DNA from: a bacterium
Lineage (GTDB): Bacteria; Patescibacteriota; Patescibacteriia; 2-01-FULL-39-33
Length of the DNA: 41,391 bases
Direction of reading: 5' to 3'
Assembly (NCBI GenBank): GCA_029558735.1
Contig: JAKQDP010000057.1
Location: 1 to 41,391 of the forward strand
The notes beneath the pieces were generated by a model. The model did no database searches, was not told the DNA's origin, and saw only the letters and a program-made list of their open reading frames with translations. The position numbers were made by a program, and so were the translations under genes. Of the stretch, positions 16,336-24,671 are shown piece by piece. Numbering within the stretch: the stretch's first letter is position 1; each line of letters starts with the position of its first letter.

Positions 16336-16674
16336 ATGTCGCCAGAAAAATGGGAACAAATCAAAGGGCAAATTCAAGACGTTTTTGGCGATGGCGTTGA
16401 GCAAACTCAAGAAGTCCTGGCTGAGCCGGAAGTAGGGGAAAAAGAAACGATTATTTTTAACGGTCCTTTGGGCCGGATGAAATTGGAATATTATACCCGG
16501 CCGATAGTCTTGGACAAGCGCACCCATGGTTCCCGCCGGATCGGTTCTCAGACCGCGGTAGAATATATTTATTCTGCCGATCAATTTAGCCATAGCCTCA
16601 AAGTTTATCAATGGGATGATAGCCAGGACAATTGGGTGGAGGCCGAATTAAGTTCAGGCGTTTTTTCTATTTAA
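16336..16674 (+). CDS. Conserved-looking small soluble protein, unknown function
   Basis: 112 residues, first gene of the slipin operon, directly behind a good promoter. The N-terminus is helical and acidic (MSPEKWEQIKGQIQDVFGD). The rest reads as alternating beta strands (KETIIFNGPLGRMKLEYYTRP, then RIGSQTAVEYIYSADQF and HSLKVYQWDD). No catalytic motif, cysteine or membrane segment is seen. I do not recognise a named family. The expected leader is about 18-20 nt and has no Shine-Dalgarno sequence. Confidence 0.75.
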   Translation: MSPEKWEQIKGQIQDVFGDGVEQTQEVLAEPEVGEKETIIFNGPLGRMKLEYYTRPIVLDKRTHGSRRIGSQTAVEYIYSADQFSHSLKVYQWDDSQDNWVEAELSSGVFSI

Positions 16675-16694
16675 AAAATAAATTATTAACAGCT

Positions 16695-17033
16695 ATGTTG
16701 AGGAGGAAAAAAACCGACCGGCAAGCGCTGGTCAAAAAAGGCATCTCAGCCGGCTTGGTTGAGATAGCGGTGATTATATTAATCGCTTTTTTCTTTATTG
16801 CTTCCGAGACTTTAATGCCGGCCAAGTCCGGCAGTTTGGTTTTGGGCATTGCCGCCGTTTTGGTGTTACTGGTTATTGGCGCGGCTATTGCCGGCATACT
16901 GGTTTTTGGCTGGCCGCTTTATTTGGCATTGCAAAAAAAATATTATGAAGCGGTGCTGGTTTTTTGTTGCACCCTGGCGACGCTGTTGGCTTTTTTTCTG
17001 TTGATTGTTTTGGCGGAAATATTGATTTTTTAA
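16695..17033 (+). CDS. Small membrane protein with three predicted helices
   Basis: 112 residues from the ATG at 16695. An earlier in-frame start would overlap the upstream gene and precede the helices with an odd basic leader. Hydrophobic segments are at about residues 18-36 (AGLVEIAVIILIAFFFIAS), 46-75 (VLGIAAVLVLLVIGAAIAGILVFGWPLYLA) and 85-108 (AVLVFCCTLATLLAFFLLIVLAEIL). The N-terminus is strongly basic (MLRRKKTDRQALVKK), which predicts it faces the cytoplasm. The family is not recognised. It shares the sequence TTAACAGCT just before its ATG with the slipin gene. Confidence 0.7.
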   Translation: MLRRKKTDRQALVKKGISAGLVEIAVIILIAFFFIASETLMPAKSGSLVLGIAAVLVLLVIGAAIAGILVFGWPLYLALQKKYYEAVLVFCCTLATLLAFFLLIVLAEILIF

Positions 17034-17065
17034 CAATAATTTGAAGATTAATTTATTTAACAGCT

Positions 17066-17839
17066 ATGGATATTATTATTTTGTTAATTATTATTATTTT
17101 TGTGCTGATAGCGGTCAGCTTGCGTCAAATCAACGAATATGAACGGGGAGTTAAGTTTCAGTTGGGCCGGTTTTGCTTGATAATGAATCCCGGTTGGCAC
17201 TTGGTTTGGCCGGTTATTCAGACAATGCAAAAAATTGATGTTCGGGTCAGGGCAGTGGACGTGCCCGACCAGGAAGCGATTACCAAGGATAATATTTCCG
17301 TTCGAATTAATGCGGTTATTTATTATAAAATCAGTGACGCCGCTAAGGCGGTGATTGAGGTGGAAAATTTCGCTTATGCCGTTTCTCAATTGGCCCAAAC
17401 GACGATGCGCAACGCTACCGGGGAAGTCAGTCTGGATGAATTATTGAGCAATCGCGAAGAGATTTCTTCCCGGATTCAAAAAATCGTTGATCAAGCCTCT
17501 GATCCCTGGGGCATAAAAGTCATCAATGTTGAACTAAAGGATATCCAATTGCCGGAAGAAATGAAACGGACCATTGCCAAACAGGCCGAGGCCGAGCGAG
17601 AAAAGCGAGCTGTGATTATTAAAGCGGAAGGTGAGGTGATCGCCGCTGAAAATATGGCCAAAGCGGCCGAGACCTTGAGTCGTTCCAATGGCGCGCTCCA
17701 TTTACGCACCCTGCAATCGATTAATGATTTGTCTTCAGACCAATCTAATACGGTTATTTTTGCCCTCCCCCTGGAGGTGCTCCGGGCTTTTGAGGGTTGG
17801 AATAAAATTAAAAACAACCACGATGAAAGAAATCAATAA
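17066..17839 (+). CDS. Slipin / stomatin-like SPFH (band 7) protein
   Basis: 257 residues. One N-terminal membrane-inserted hydrophobic segment (about 3-19, DIIILLIIIIFVLIAVS) is followed by the SPFH domain with QINEYERGVKFQLGRF, NPGWHLVWPVI, KIDVRVRAVDVPDQEAITKD, VRINAVIYYKI and TTMRNATGEVSLDELLSNRE. A coiled-coil region follows (EMKRTIAKQAEAEREKRAVI, then KAEGEVIAAENMAKAAE). This is the p-stomatin/slipin pattern. Slipins oligomerise and organise membrane microdomains, and their usual operon partner is the NfeD (1510-N) serine protease. No NfeD gene is here; instead the operon ends in a protease-fold protein without catalytic residues. It overlaps the next gene by 17 nt. Confidence 0.93.
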   Translation: MDIIILLIIIIFVLIAVSLRQINEYERGVKFQLGRFCLIMNPGWHLVWPVIQTMQKIDVRVRAVDVPDQEAITKDNISVRINAVIYYKISDAAKAVIEVENFAYAVSQLAQTTMRNATGEVSLDELLSNREEISSRIQKIVDQASDPWGIKVINVELKDIQLPEEMKRTIAKQAEAEREKRAVIIKAEGEVIAAENMAKAAETLSRSNGALHLRTLQSINDLSSDQSNTVIFALPLEVLRAFEGWNKIKNNHDERNQ

Positions 17840-18290
17840 AACCATTAATAACTCAATTGCCCAACAAATTGTTCTGGCCGTGATTGTTATTTTTATTTTT
17901 TTGGCCGGCTTGGTGACATTATTGGGTCGTTATTATCAATCAGTGGAGGAAGTTGATCACCAAATTGTTCAAAGTATGCAGCCGGTTGCTTCGACGGTGG
18001 ATGCGGATAAATTGACCGCGACTTATCAGTCGCAGTATCGCGGTTTGATTGGTGATTATTTGGGGCGGCTTGATCAGGACCTGGGCGGCGAGGAATTATT
18101 GTCGGCTACCCGACAAACCAAGCAGTCACTGTTGAATTTAAAGGTGACAGCGGCGTTTAAAGACACTCATTTGGCGACAGTGCTGTTATTAGACAATTTG
18201 GAAGCGGCCTTTGGCCAGGCTGACAATAAAGTTATTCAAACGGATGTTTCGCAACTGGAACAATTGTTGGATAATTTTTCCGCCAATTAA
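17823..18290 (+). CDS. Single-pass membrane protein with helical extracytoplasmic part
   Basis: 155 residues from the ATG at 17823, inside the 3' end of the slipin gene. A hydrophobic segment at about 18-38 (QIVLAVIVIFIFLAGLVTLLG) follows a short, weakly charged N-terminus. The remainder is mostly helical, rich in Gln, Leu and Asp (VEEVDHQIVQSMQPVASTVD, LLSATRQTKQSLLNLKV, HLATVLLLDNLEAAFGQADN), like a small helical bundle outside the membrane. No named family is recognised. Overlap with the slipin and a 2-nt gap to the next gene support coupled expression. Confidence 0.7.
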   Translation: MKEINKTINNSIAQQIVLAVIVIFIFLAGLVTLLGRYYQSVEEVDHQIVQSMQPVASTVDADKLTATYQSQYRGLIGDYLGRLDQDLGGEELLSATRQTKQSLLNLKVTAAFKDTHLATVLLLDNLEAAFGQADNKVIQTDVSQLEQLLDNFSAN

Positions 18291-18292
18291 TT

Positions 18293-19060
18293 ATGATATT
18301 TCTTTTTCTTAGGCTATTTCCTCTTTTATTGCCATTAATTCAGTTGTTGATTTTGGTTGCCTTGTCTTACGCGGTTAATTATTGGCTCTGGCTGTTGCTG
18401 ACATTATTGGCGGCAAACACTTTTTATTTTTTATTATTGTATGCCAGGTTAAGGAAGAAAAAAGTTTTTATTATTTGGTGGCATTCGTTGGTGATGATTG
18501 TAGCCGGCTTCGTGTTTATTTTGTTTGTGAGTGATCGTCTCTCGGTCTTATTATTGGCAATCACTTATGGTTTGATTTATTTTTTTTATCTTGAGTCGGT
18601 TTTTCATTATTTTTATCAAACCGGCAAGGCGACTTTGCTCAGTTTGGAGAACGTTATTAATTATGTCAATTTATTGACGGTATTTTTGGGGGTTGCCGCT
18701 CTTATTAATTTCTATATCTTTATCAATTTTTATTGGCTCTGGCTGTTGGTCATTGCTTTTGCTGCTTTTTTAATTTTATTTTACAGTCGGTTTCTGTTCC
18801 TTGAGCTAAATTCCAAGGAGCATTTAATTTTATCATTGATTTGCACTTTGTTATTGTTGGAATTTTTGGGCGGAATTATTTTTTTGCCAACCAGCTTATA
18901 TAGTTTAGCCGCTGCGGTGGCGTTGGGCTATTATTTTATCAGTTTGGTCTTATTGGCTCAATTTAATGGCGAGTTGACTCGGAGGACCTTGATACGTTAT
19001 AGTGTCTTTACCTTAGTTGCTTTATTTGTTGTCTTTTTTACTGCCCTAATCACTTATTAA
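18293..19060 (+). CDS. Polytopic membrane protein, about eight helices
   Basis: 255 residues, almost entirely hydrophobic. Strings such as FPLLLPLIQLLILVALSYAV, LLLTLLAANTFYFLLLYA, SLVMIVAGFVFILFVSD, LLTVFLGVAALINFYIFINF, LICTLLLLEFLGGIIFLPT and SVFTLVALFVVFFTALITY indicate about eight transmembrane helices joined by short loops. No transporter or enzyme motif is visible. It is co-transcribed with the slipin, so an envelope-organising role is an inference from position only. Two bases separate it from both neighbours' reading frames. Confidence 0.7.
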   Translation: MIFLFLRLFPLLLPLIQLLILVALSYAVNYWLWLLLTLLAANTFYFLLLYARLRKKKVFIIWWHSLVMIVAGFVFILFVSDRLSVLLLAITYGLIYFFYLESVFHYFYQTGKATLLSLENVINYVNLLTVFLGVAALINFYIFINFYWLWLLVIAFAAFLILFYSRFLFLELNSKEHLILSLICTLLLLEFLGGIIFLPTSLYSLAAAVALGYYFISLVLLAQFNGELTRRTLIRYSVFTLVALFVVFFTALITY

Positions 19061-19062
19061 TC

Positions 19063-20145
19063 ATGAAAAAAATCAGATTAGAATTGGTATTAATTATTTT
19101 GAGCTCGATTATTTTCGGCTTCTTAGCCGGTATTTTGGGCTATTCTTTATCTAGTAGCCAGGGTTTTACGATTCCTTTCTGGCACAGCATAGATTTTTCC
19201 AGTGAAAATTTGGGCCAGGTATTGATTGATCAGCCGCGCAATGTGGTGGTTAGCCAAGATTTGCGCCTGAAACAAATTGAACACGAGTTGTTTCCGTCAT
19301 TGGTGAATATTTATCCGGCCCAAACTGGCGGCACCCCGCTCAATCAAATTTACCTGCCCGAGGAATTATTGGCACAGGGTTTTGTTTTGACTACTGACGG
19401 TTGGATAGTGACTGCCGCTAGTGGGTTTAATAATGCCAAGATTAAGTATCAGGCCGTTGATCATCAGCTCAAGGAATACGGATTAGGTGATTTTATTTAT
19501 GATTCAGCAACGGAAATTGTTTTGGCCAAGATGCCGGCCGATGGTCTGGCGGTGGCTAAAATTGGCAGCTCTAATGATTTGGCGGTCGGCCAAACAGTGG
19601 TCTTGGCGTTTAATAGAAATAATGTCATTCCGGTTAATATTCGCGATATCGGTTATGATTTTTCTGTACCCTCTGGCGCAGTCCTTTCTTCGGAAAAATT
19701 GGTTAAAGAGATTTTTTTGGATTATCAATTAGACGAGTCTCTTAATGGCGCGGTGGTAGTCAATTTAAAAGCGGAGATAATCGGTTTAGTGGTCGACGGC
19801 CGGGTTGTTCCGGTTGATTATTTTAAAAATATTTTCAATCAGGTGCTAAGTGCGGGCAAGATTAGTCGGCCAATTTTGGGGATTAAATATATTGATTTGG
19901 CTCAAGTTGAGGGGTTGAGCGATTATGATACTAAGGGCGCTTTGGTGTATGGCGCACTCGATCGGACCAGCCCGGCTTATGGTCAGCTGCGGGAGGGGGA
20001 TATTATAAAAAAAGTAAATGACATTGAGCTTAATGTTTATCGGGGTTTGGCGGAAATAATCGCTGGCGCCAAGCCGGGCGAGGAAGTGGATTTATTAATC
20101 GTCAGAAACAATCAAGAACAAACAGTAATTATTAAATTAAAATAA
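19063..20145 (+). CDS. HtrA-like membrane-anchored PDZ protein, catalytic triad lost
   Basis: 360 residues with an N-terminal signal anchor (about 5-30), a trypsin-like HtrA domain (about 70-262) and a C-terminal PDZ domain (about 268-358, ILGIKYIDLAQ..GALVYGALDRTSPAYGQLREGDII). The fold landmarks align with DegP/DegS but the catalytic positions do not. The strand that normally ends TNNHV reads GWIVTAASGF, so Ser120 replaces His. DLALLK reads EIVLAK, so Glu151 replaces Asp. GNSGGP reads SLNGAV, so Asn228 replaces the nucleophile Ser. It is therefore most likely an inactive protease-fold scaffold or peptide sensor. The PDZ peptide-binding groove looks intact. It is the last gene of the slipin operon. 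Confidence 0.85.
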   Translation: MKKIRLELVLIILSSIIFGFLAGILGYSLSSSQGFTIPFWHSIDFSSENLGQVLIDQPRNVVVSQDLRLKQIEHELFPSLVNIYPAQTGGTPLNQIYLPEELLAQGFVLTTDGWIVTAASGFNNAKIKYQAVDHQLKEYGLGDFIYDSATEIVLAKMPADGLAVAKIGSSNDLAVGQTVVLAFNRNNVIPVNIRDIGYDFSVPSGAVLSSEKLVKEIFLDYQLDESLNGAVVVNLKAEIIGLVVDGRVVPVDYFKNIFNQVLSAGKISRPILGIKYIDLAQVEGLSDYDTKGALVYGALDRTSPAYGQLREGDIIKKVNDIELNVYRGLAEIIAGAKPGEEVDLLIVRNNQEQTVIIKLK

Positions 20146-20193
20146 TTTTTTACATCTAGCGTTAGTCATTATAAGCGAGAGGAGGGGCGTTAG

Positions 20194-20550
20194 ATGTTTA
20201 ACTTCAATCGGGAAGCAGACGAACATTTGTATTTGACCATTAGGCAGCTTGTTGATTTAGTGCTCCAGAAAGGAGGCAATTTCGCTTTGGCTTTGGAGCT
20301 ATTGAAAAAAATGGATTGCGGCCGGCCCTGTCCCAGCAGCAAGAAAAATCCCGCCGGTTGGCAGAATGTGCCTTTGACTAAAATGACGAAACAAGACTTG
20401 GTTGCCCTGTTAAACGGACCGCCCAAACAAGGAGTGAGAATTGGCGGTCACCTTAAATGTTTTTTTGGCCAATGGGTTTTCGCTGATGACTTGGTCTATC
20501 GACGAGTGGTCGATAAGGTCTTTAGGTCGTGGTGGTATTGGCTGTTTTGA
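20194..20550 (+). CDS. Small soluble orphan protein with strong ribosome binding site
   Basis: 118 residues. A very strong Shine-Dalgarno sequence (GAGGAGG) sits about 10 nt before the ATG, and an intrinsic terminator follows 8 nt after the stop, so this is a stand-alone transcription unit. The N-terminus is helical (FNREADEHLYLTIRQLVDLV). A middle CGRPCPSSKKNPAGW segment has two cysteines in CxxxC spacing, and the end is rich in aromatics (FRSWWYWLF). No known family is recognised. It sits between the slipin operon and dnaE. Its expression signals resemble those of the genes at 9015-9251 and 39165-39413, although the proteins are not alike. Confidence 0.65.
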   Translation: MFNFNREADEHLYLTIRQLVDLVLQKGGNFALALELLKKMDCGRPCPSSKKNPAGWQNVPLTKMTKQDLVALLNGPPKQGVRIGGHLKCFFGQWVFADDLVYRRVVDKVFRSWWYWLF

Positions 20551-20557
20551 AGATTGG

Positions 20558-20581
20558 GCCCAGAGTAGCTTCTGGGCTTTT
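20558..20581 (+). terminator. Intrinsic terminator of the small orphan gene
   Basis: GCCCAGA (20558-20564) pairs with TCTGGGC (20571-20577) around GTAGCT and is followed by TTTT (20578-20581). The dnaE promoter -35 begins 3 bp later. Confidence 0.8.
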
Positions 20582-20584
20582 AAT

Positions 20585-20613
20585 TTGCTTTGGCGGGCTG
20601 ATTATTTTATAAT
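20585..20613 (+). promoter_or_regulatory. Promoter of dnaE
   Basis: TTGCTT (20585-20590), a 17-bp spacer and a perfect TATAAT (20608-20613). Expected transcription start is near 20620, giving a leader of about 64 nt. Confidence 0.7.
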
Positions 20614-20624
20614 AATAAAAAGGG

Positions 20625-20664
20625 ACTTCAATAAATTGGGAGCGGTAATTTATTGAAGTTTTTC
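20625..20664 (+). terminator. Hairpin plus T-tract in the dnaE leader (attenuator-like)
   Basis: A perfect 13-bp stem (ACTTCAATAAATT at 20625-20637 with its complement at 20647-20659) closes a 9-nt loop and is followed by TTTT. It sits within the first few nucleotides of the predicted dnaE transcript. It has intrinsic-terminator form but lies downstream of the dnaE promoter, so it would act as an attenuator or a 5' protective structure. Confidence 0.6.
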
Positions 20665-20683
20665 TATTTTTGAAGTTAATTTT

Positions 20684-23600
20684 ATGTCTTTTGTCCACTT
20701 ACACACTCACTCGCATTATTCGCTTTTGGACGGTTTGGGGAAAATAGACGAGCTGGTCCGGCAAGCGGTTGATTTTGGCATGCCGGCGTTAGCCTTGACC
20801 GATCACGGGGTAATGTATGGGGCGGTAGAATTTTTTCAGAAGGCGACTAAGGCGGGAATAAAGCCGATTATCGGCCTAGAAGCTTATGTCGCCAGAAATG
20901 GCCACTTGAACAAACGGGCCAAGATTGATGAAAAACCATATCATCTCGTTTTATTGGCTCAAAATGAACAGGGTTATCGGAATTTGGTTAAATTGACTAC
21001 CATTGCTCATTTGGCCGGTTTTTATTATCGGCCGCGAATTGATTGGGAACTGTTGACCCAACATCATGAAGGGTTGATTTGCCTGACTGCTTGCTTGGCC
21101 GGAGAGTTGGCGACCAATATTATCAATAATGATCTGGATTCGGCGCGGGAGATGGTTGGGCGTTATCGGGATTTGTTCGGCGCTGATAATTTTTATTTGG
21201 AAGTTCAACATCATCCTCATTTGGCGCATCAACAGCTGGTTAATGATCATATTTATAAATTCAGCGAAGAATTGGCGGTTCCAGTGGTGGCCACTAATGA
21301 TGTCCATTATTTAGACAAGGAAGATGCTGAGTTTCAGGATATTTTATTGTGCATTCAGATAAAAAAAACTTTAGCCGATACGGACAGACTGTCTATGCTG
21401 GGCGATGATTTTTCTTTTCGTTCGGCCGAGCAAATGGCGGAAGATTTTAAAGACCATCCTCAGGCGCTTGCCAATACGCTGAAAATCGCCGAGCAGTGTG
21501 ATTTTAAGCTGACTTTAGGTCGGGCAGTATTGCCGAATTTTCCCTTGCCGGCCCAGCAGACCGCTGAATCTTATTTGGCTGATTTGTGCCGGCAGGGGCT
21601 TAAAAAAAAATATCCGATTGGTTGTGATGCGGTTATTAATGAGCGGATGGCTTATGAACTGGAAATAATCAGCAAGACCGGTTATGCCGGATATTTTTTG
21701 ATTGTGGCTGATTTTATCAATTGGGCCCGAGATAACGGCATTATCGTCGGTCCCGGCCGGGGTAGCGCCGCCGGATCCTTGGTCTCTTATTTGATTGGCA
21801 TTACCAATATTGATCCGGTTAAGTATGATTTGGTGTTTGAGCGTTTCTTGAATCCGGAGCGAATTTCTATGCCGGATATTGATACCGATTTTGCCGATAG
21901 CCGGCGTGATGATGTGTTGCGTTATGTCACCGAAAAATATGGCCAGGAAAAAGTGGCTCAGATTATTACTTTCGGCACGATGGCCGCTCGAGCGGCCATT
22001 CGTGATGTGGGCCGGGTAATGAGTTTGCCTTATAATTATTGCGATCGGGTGGCCAAACTGGTGCCAATGTTTACCAAACTCCAAGAGGCGATTGATACGG
22101 TGCCAGAGCTTAAGGAAGTAATGGCTGAGGAACAGGGGCGGAAACTGTTGGCGGCCGCTCAACATTTGGAGGGGGTAGTGCGCCATGCTTCCACTCACGC
22201 TTGCGGGGTGGTGATTACGCCCGAATCATTGGATAATTATTGTCCGCGTCAATATGGCAGCCAGGGAGACAATTCAATTATAGTGCAATATGAAGGCAAA
22301 TCAGTGGAAAGTCTCGGCTTATTGAAGATGGATTTTTTGGGTTTGTCCAATTTGACCATTATTGAGCAGGCCTTAGAAATTATTAATAAAATTCATGGCC
22401 ATAAAATTGATATTGGGGCTATTCCTCTGGACAATCAAAAAGCTTTTGAATTGTTTCAGCAGGGGCGGACGACCGGTGTGTTTCAATTGGAGTCAGCCGG
22501 AATGAAGCGCTATCTTCGTCAATTAATGCCGACTGATTTGGAAGATATTATTGCAATGGTGGCCCTGTATCGCCCCGGTCCGATGGAATATATTCCCGAT
22601 TATATTGCCGGCAAACATGGCCGGCGCAAACCCAATTACCTCCATCCCAAACTGGAGCCGATTTTGAAAAAAACTTATGGAGTGGCGGTTTATCAGGAGC
22701 AGTTGTTGCAAATTGCCAGAAATTTGGCCGGCTTTAGCTATGGCGAGGCTGATATTTTGCGGAAAGCGGTTGGCAAGAAGATCAAGGAATTGCTGGATGA
22801 ACAAGAAACAAAAATGATTGCCGGAATGGTTAAAAACGGCATTGAAACTAAAATTGCCAGAAAAATCTGGGAATTTATTTTGCCCTTTGCTTCCTACGGC
22901 TTTAATCGTTCTCACGCCGCTTGTTATGCTTTGATTGCTTATCAGACGGCTTATTTAAAAGCCAATTATCCGGCTGAATTTATGGCGGCGCTCCTAACCT
23001 CTGATCAAGGCAATTCCGATCGAGTGGCGATTGAAGTGGATGAATGCCGACAAATGGGCATTGAGGTTTTACCGCCGGATATTAATGAAAGTTTTTCCAC
23101 TTTTACGGTCGTGGCGGATAGTTTAAAAACCAACACCCCGCGGATTCGGTTTGGCTTATTAGCTATTAAGGGCTTGGGCGAAAATATTGTTAGGGCCATC
23201 ATTAAGGAACGTAAAGCCAACGGCAAGTTTCAGAATTTGGAAGATTTTTTGAGCCGGGTTAAAAGTAAGGACCTAAATAAACGATCGTTGGAATCAATGA
23301 TAAAGTCCGGCTGTTTGGACAGTTTGGGCGATCGCAATCAATTATTGACCAACCTTGAGAAAATATTGAGGTTTGTTCAGGAGATTAATAAAAATGGCGA
23401 TAATGGTCAAAATAGCTTATTTGATGATGCCCCGCAGATAAAATTAAGCAATCTTACCTTGGCTCAGGCGGAGCCATTGGATAAAAAACAACGGCTTAAT
23501 TGGGAAAGGGAGTATCTGGGTTTATATGTATCGGAGCATCCCATGTTTGAATTTAGTCAAAAAATTTCTCGTTTTGTTATCAGTTGCTCTACTCTAAAAA

Positions 23601-24154
23601 ACTGCGCTCCCGGGGCGGAAGTGCGGTTGGCTGGCATCATTACCAGTGTCAAAAGGATTTACACCAAAAAAGGTGAACCAATGGTTTTTGCCACTATTGA
23701 AGACTCGAGTGGTCAGGTGGAGCTATTGGTTTTTCCCAAAATTTTGGAACAGAATCCCCATTTGTGGCAAGTGGATTCCATTATTGCTTGCGCCGGCAAG
23801 ATTTCCGACAAAGATGATGAAGTTAAAATATTGTGTGATCGGGTCTCAGTGTTGGAATTGGATAATATTGAGGAAGTGTTTGACCGGATTTTAAAAGGCT
23901 CGGCGGCCAGAAACGGGGCAGAAACTAATCAGCTTCCATCCGCCGAACCGGAAATCTCCATCACCATTAATGAGCCGATTGACTATCAATTATCAAAACA
24001 GCTCAGGGATTTATTTTATCAAAATCCGGGTAATCACCGAATTCAATTATTGATTAATCGTCGCTCTGGCGTTAAACAGAAAATTAAAACCAGTTTTAAG
24101 GTTAGCCAACGGGATGCCTTAATTAAGCAGATTAAGCAATTATTAGGTTATTGA
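20684..24154 (+). CDS. dnaE: DNA polymerase III alpha subunit
   Basis: 1156 residues, normal DnaE1 length. An N-terminal PHP domain is visible (HLHTHSHYSLLDG, LTDHGVMYGAVEF) with its HxH motif kept. The polymerase core has PGRGSAAGSLVSYLIGITNIDP, the catalytic pair Asp400 and Asp402 in PDIDTDF, and the third catalytic Asp550 in LLKMDFLGLSN. Then come thumb/fingers motifs (TGVFQLESAGMKRYLR, ALYRPGPMEYIPDYIAGKHG), the FNRSHAACYALIAYQTAYLK helix, helix-hairpin-helix repeats, and an OB-fold (VRLAGIITSVKRIYTKKGEP). It is the replicative polymerase. There is no Shine-Dalgarno sequence before the ATG. A leader hairpin may control it. Confidence 0.98.
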   Translation: MSFVHLHTHSHYSLLDGLGKIDELVRQAVDFGMPALALTDHGVMYGAVEFFQKATKAGIKPIIGLEAYVARNGHLNKRAKIDEKPYHLVLLAQNEQGYRNLVKLTTIAHLAGFYYRPRIDWELLTQHHEGLICLTACLAGELATNIINNDLDSAREMVGRYRDLFGADNFYLEVQHHPHLAHQQLVNDHIYKFSEELAVPVVATNDVHYLDKEDAEFQDILLCIQIKKTLADTDRLSMLGDDFSFRSAEQMAEDFKDHPQALANTLKIAEQCDFKLTLGRAVLPNFPLPAQQTAESYLADLCRQGLKKKYPIGCDAVINERMAYELEIISKTGYAGYFLIVADFINWARDNGIIVGPGRGSAAGSLVSYLIGITNIDPVKYDLVFERFLNPERISMPDIDTDFADSRRDDVLRYVTEKYGQEKVAQIITFGTMAARAAIRDVGRVMSLPYNYCDRVAKLVPMFTKLQEAIDTVPELKEVMAEEQGRKLLAAAQHLEGVVRHASTHACGVVITPESLDNYCPRQYGSQGDNSIIVQYEGKSVESLGLLKMDFLGLSNLTIIEQALEIINKIHGHKIDIGAIPLDNQKAFELFQQGRTTGVFQLESAGMKRYLRQLMPTDLEDIIAMVALYRPGPMEYIPDYIAGKHGRRKPNYLHPKLEPILKKTYGVAVYQEQLLQIARNLAGFSYGEADILRKAVGKKIKELLDEQETKMIAGMVKNGIETKIARKIWEFILPFASYGFNRSHAACYALIAYQTAYLKANYPAEFMAALLTSDQGNSDRVAIEVDECRQMGIEVLPPDINESFSTFTVVADSLKTNTPRIRFGLLAIKGLGENIVRAIIKERKANGKFQNLEDFLSRVKSKDLNKRSLESMIKSGCLDSLGDRNQLLTNLEKILRFVQEINKNGDNGQNSLFDDAPQIKLSNLTLAQAEPLDKKQRLNWEREYLGLYVSEHPMFEFSQKISRFVISCSTLKNCAPGAEVRLAGIITSVKRIYTKKGEPMVFATIEDSSGQVELLVFPKILEQNPHLWQVDSIIACAGKISDKDDEVKILCDRVSVLELDNIEEVFDRILKGSAARNGAETNQLPSAEPEISITINEPIDYQLSKQLRDLFYQNPGNHRIQLLINRRSGVKQKIKTSFKVSQRDALIKQIKQLLGY

Positions 24155-24207
24155 TTTGCAGTGGCCGATTTTGAGTATTTTTTATTGCTTTTTAAGGCTA
24201 TTAATTT

Positions 24208-24217
24208 ATGCTATAAT
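24208..24217 (+). promoter_or_regulatory. Extended -10 promoter upstream of the Clp remnant
   Basis: TATGCTATAAT contains a perfect TATAAT (24212-24217) with the extended TGN element. The matching -35 region is weak (TTTTTA at 24189-24194). It probably still drives the downstream baseplate-like gene. Confidence 0.55.
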
Positions 24218-24243
24218 AAAATCAAGCTGACGGGGGTTTAATT

Positions 24244-24657
24244 ATGGGCAATATTTTCTCAAATTTTTCTTTTATTTATTTATTTTTATCATTGGCTTTA
24301 TTGATGGCGCCAGCGATGATTTGGTATTTTCGTTTTGTCAGTAAATCTAACGCCACGGCTTATTTTGGTATTTTATCCAAATATTTGAGGGATTTGACTG
24401 CTTTAGTATGACTCAAAAAACTGGATTCGGTGATTGGCCCGGTGGTGATTTTTCCGCAAGCCATTAAAGTTTCAATTATTTTAACCAAAAAAATCAAGAA
24501 CCGCGCTTATCCCGATAAGTCGATTGATGCTTTGGACGAGGCGGCCAGTAGTGTTCAGTTGAAGAATATTTCCGGGCCCAATCAGAGCCGACCCAAGGTG
24601 ACCGCCAAGGACATTAGGGGGGGGTTATTCGCCAATGGTATTAAGCATAAAAAATAA
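24244..24657 (+). pseudogene. Remnant of a membrane-anchored Clp/Hsp100 ATPase
   Basis: Reading from the ATG at 24244, codons 1-55 give a membrane segment (IYLFLSLALLMAPAMIW) and then SKYLRDLTALV, the conserved run that opens the first AAA+ domain of ClpB/ClpC (canonical KYGRDLTALARQGKLDPVIGR). Codon 56 is an in-frame TGA (24409-24411), where the family has Arg, consistent with CGA to TGA. The same frame continues with LKKLDSVIG, then jumps to the end of the domain: AIKVSIILTKKIKNRAYPDK followed by SIDALDEAASSV (canonical LPDKAIDLLDEAAS) and KVTAKDI. Walker A, Walker B and the whole second AAA+ domain are missing. It is a decayed gene with an internal deletion plus a nonsense mutation. Confidence 0.85.
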
Positions 24658-24671
24658 ATATTAAATTCAAC

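Noticed and set aside
16686-17068. Shared TTAACAGCTATG at two start codons as a regulatory motif
   Set aside because: Only two copies are visible and both are close to random expectation in AT-rich leaders; no pairing with 16S rRNA is apparent.
24409-24411. In-frame TGA read as glycine (TGA recoding as in Gracilibacteria/Absconditabacteria)
   Set aside because: Several clear genes in the window end in TGA (for example dnaE, the gene at 15425 and the orphan at 20194), so TGA is a stop here. The frame is better explained as a pseudogene.
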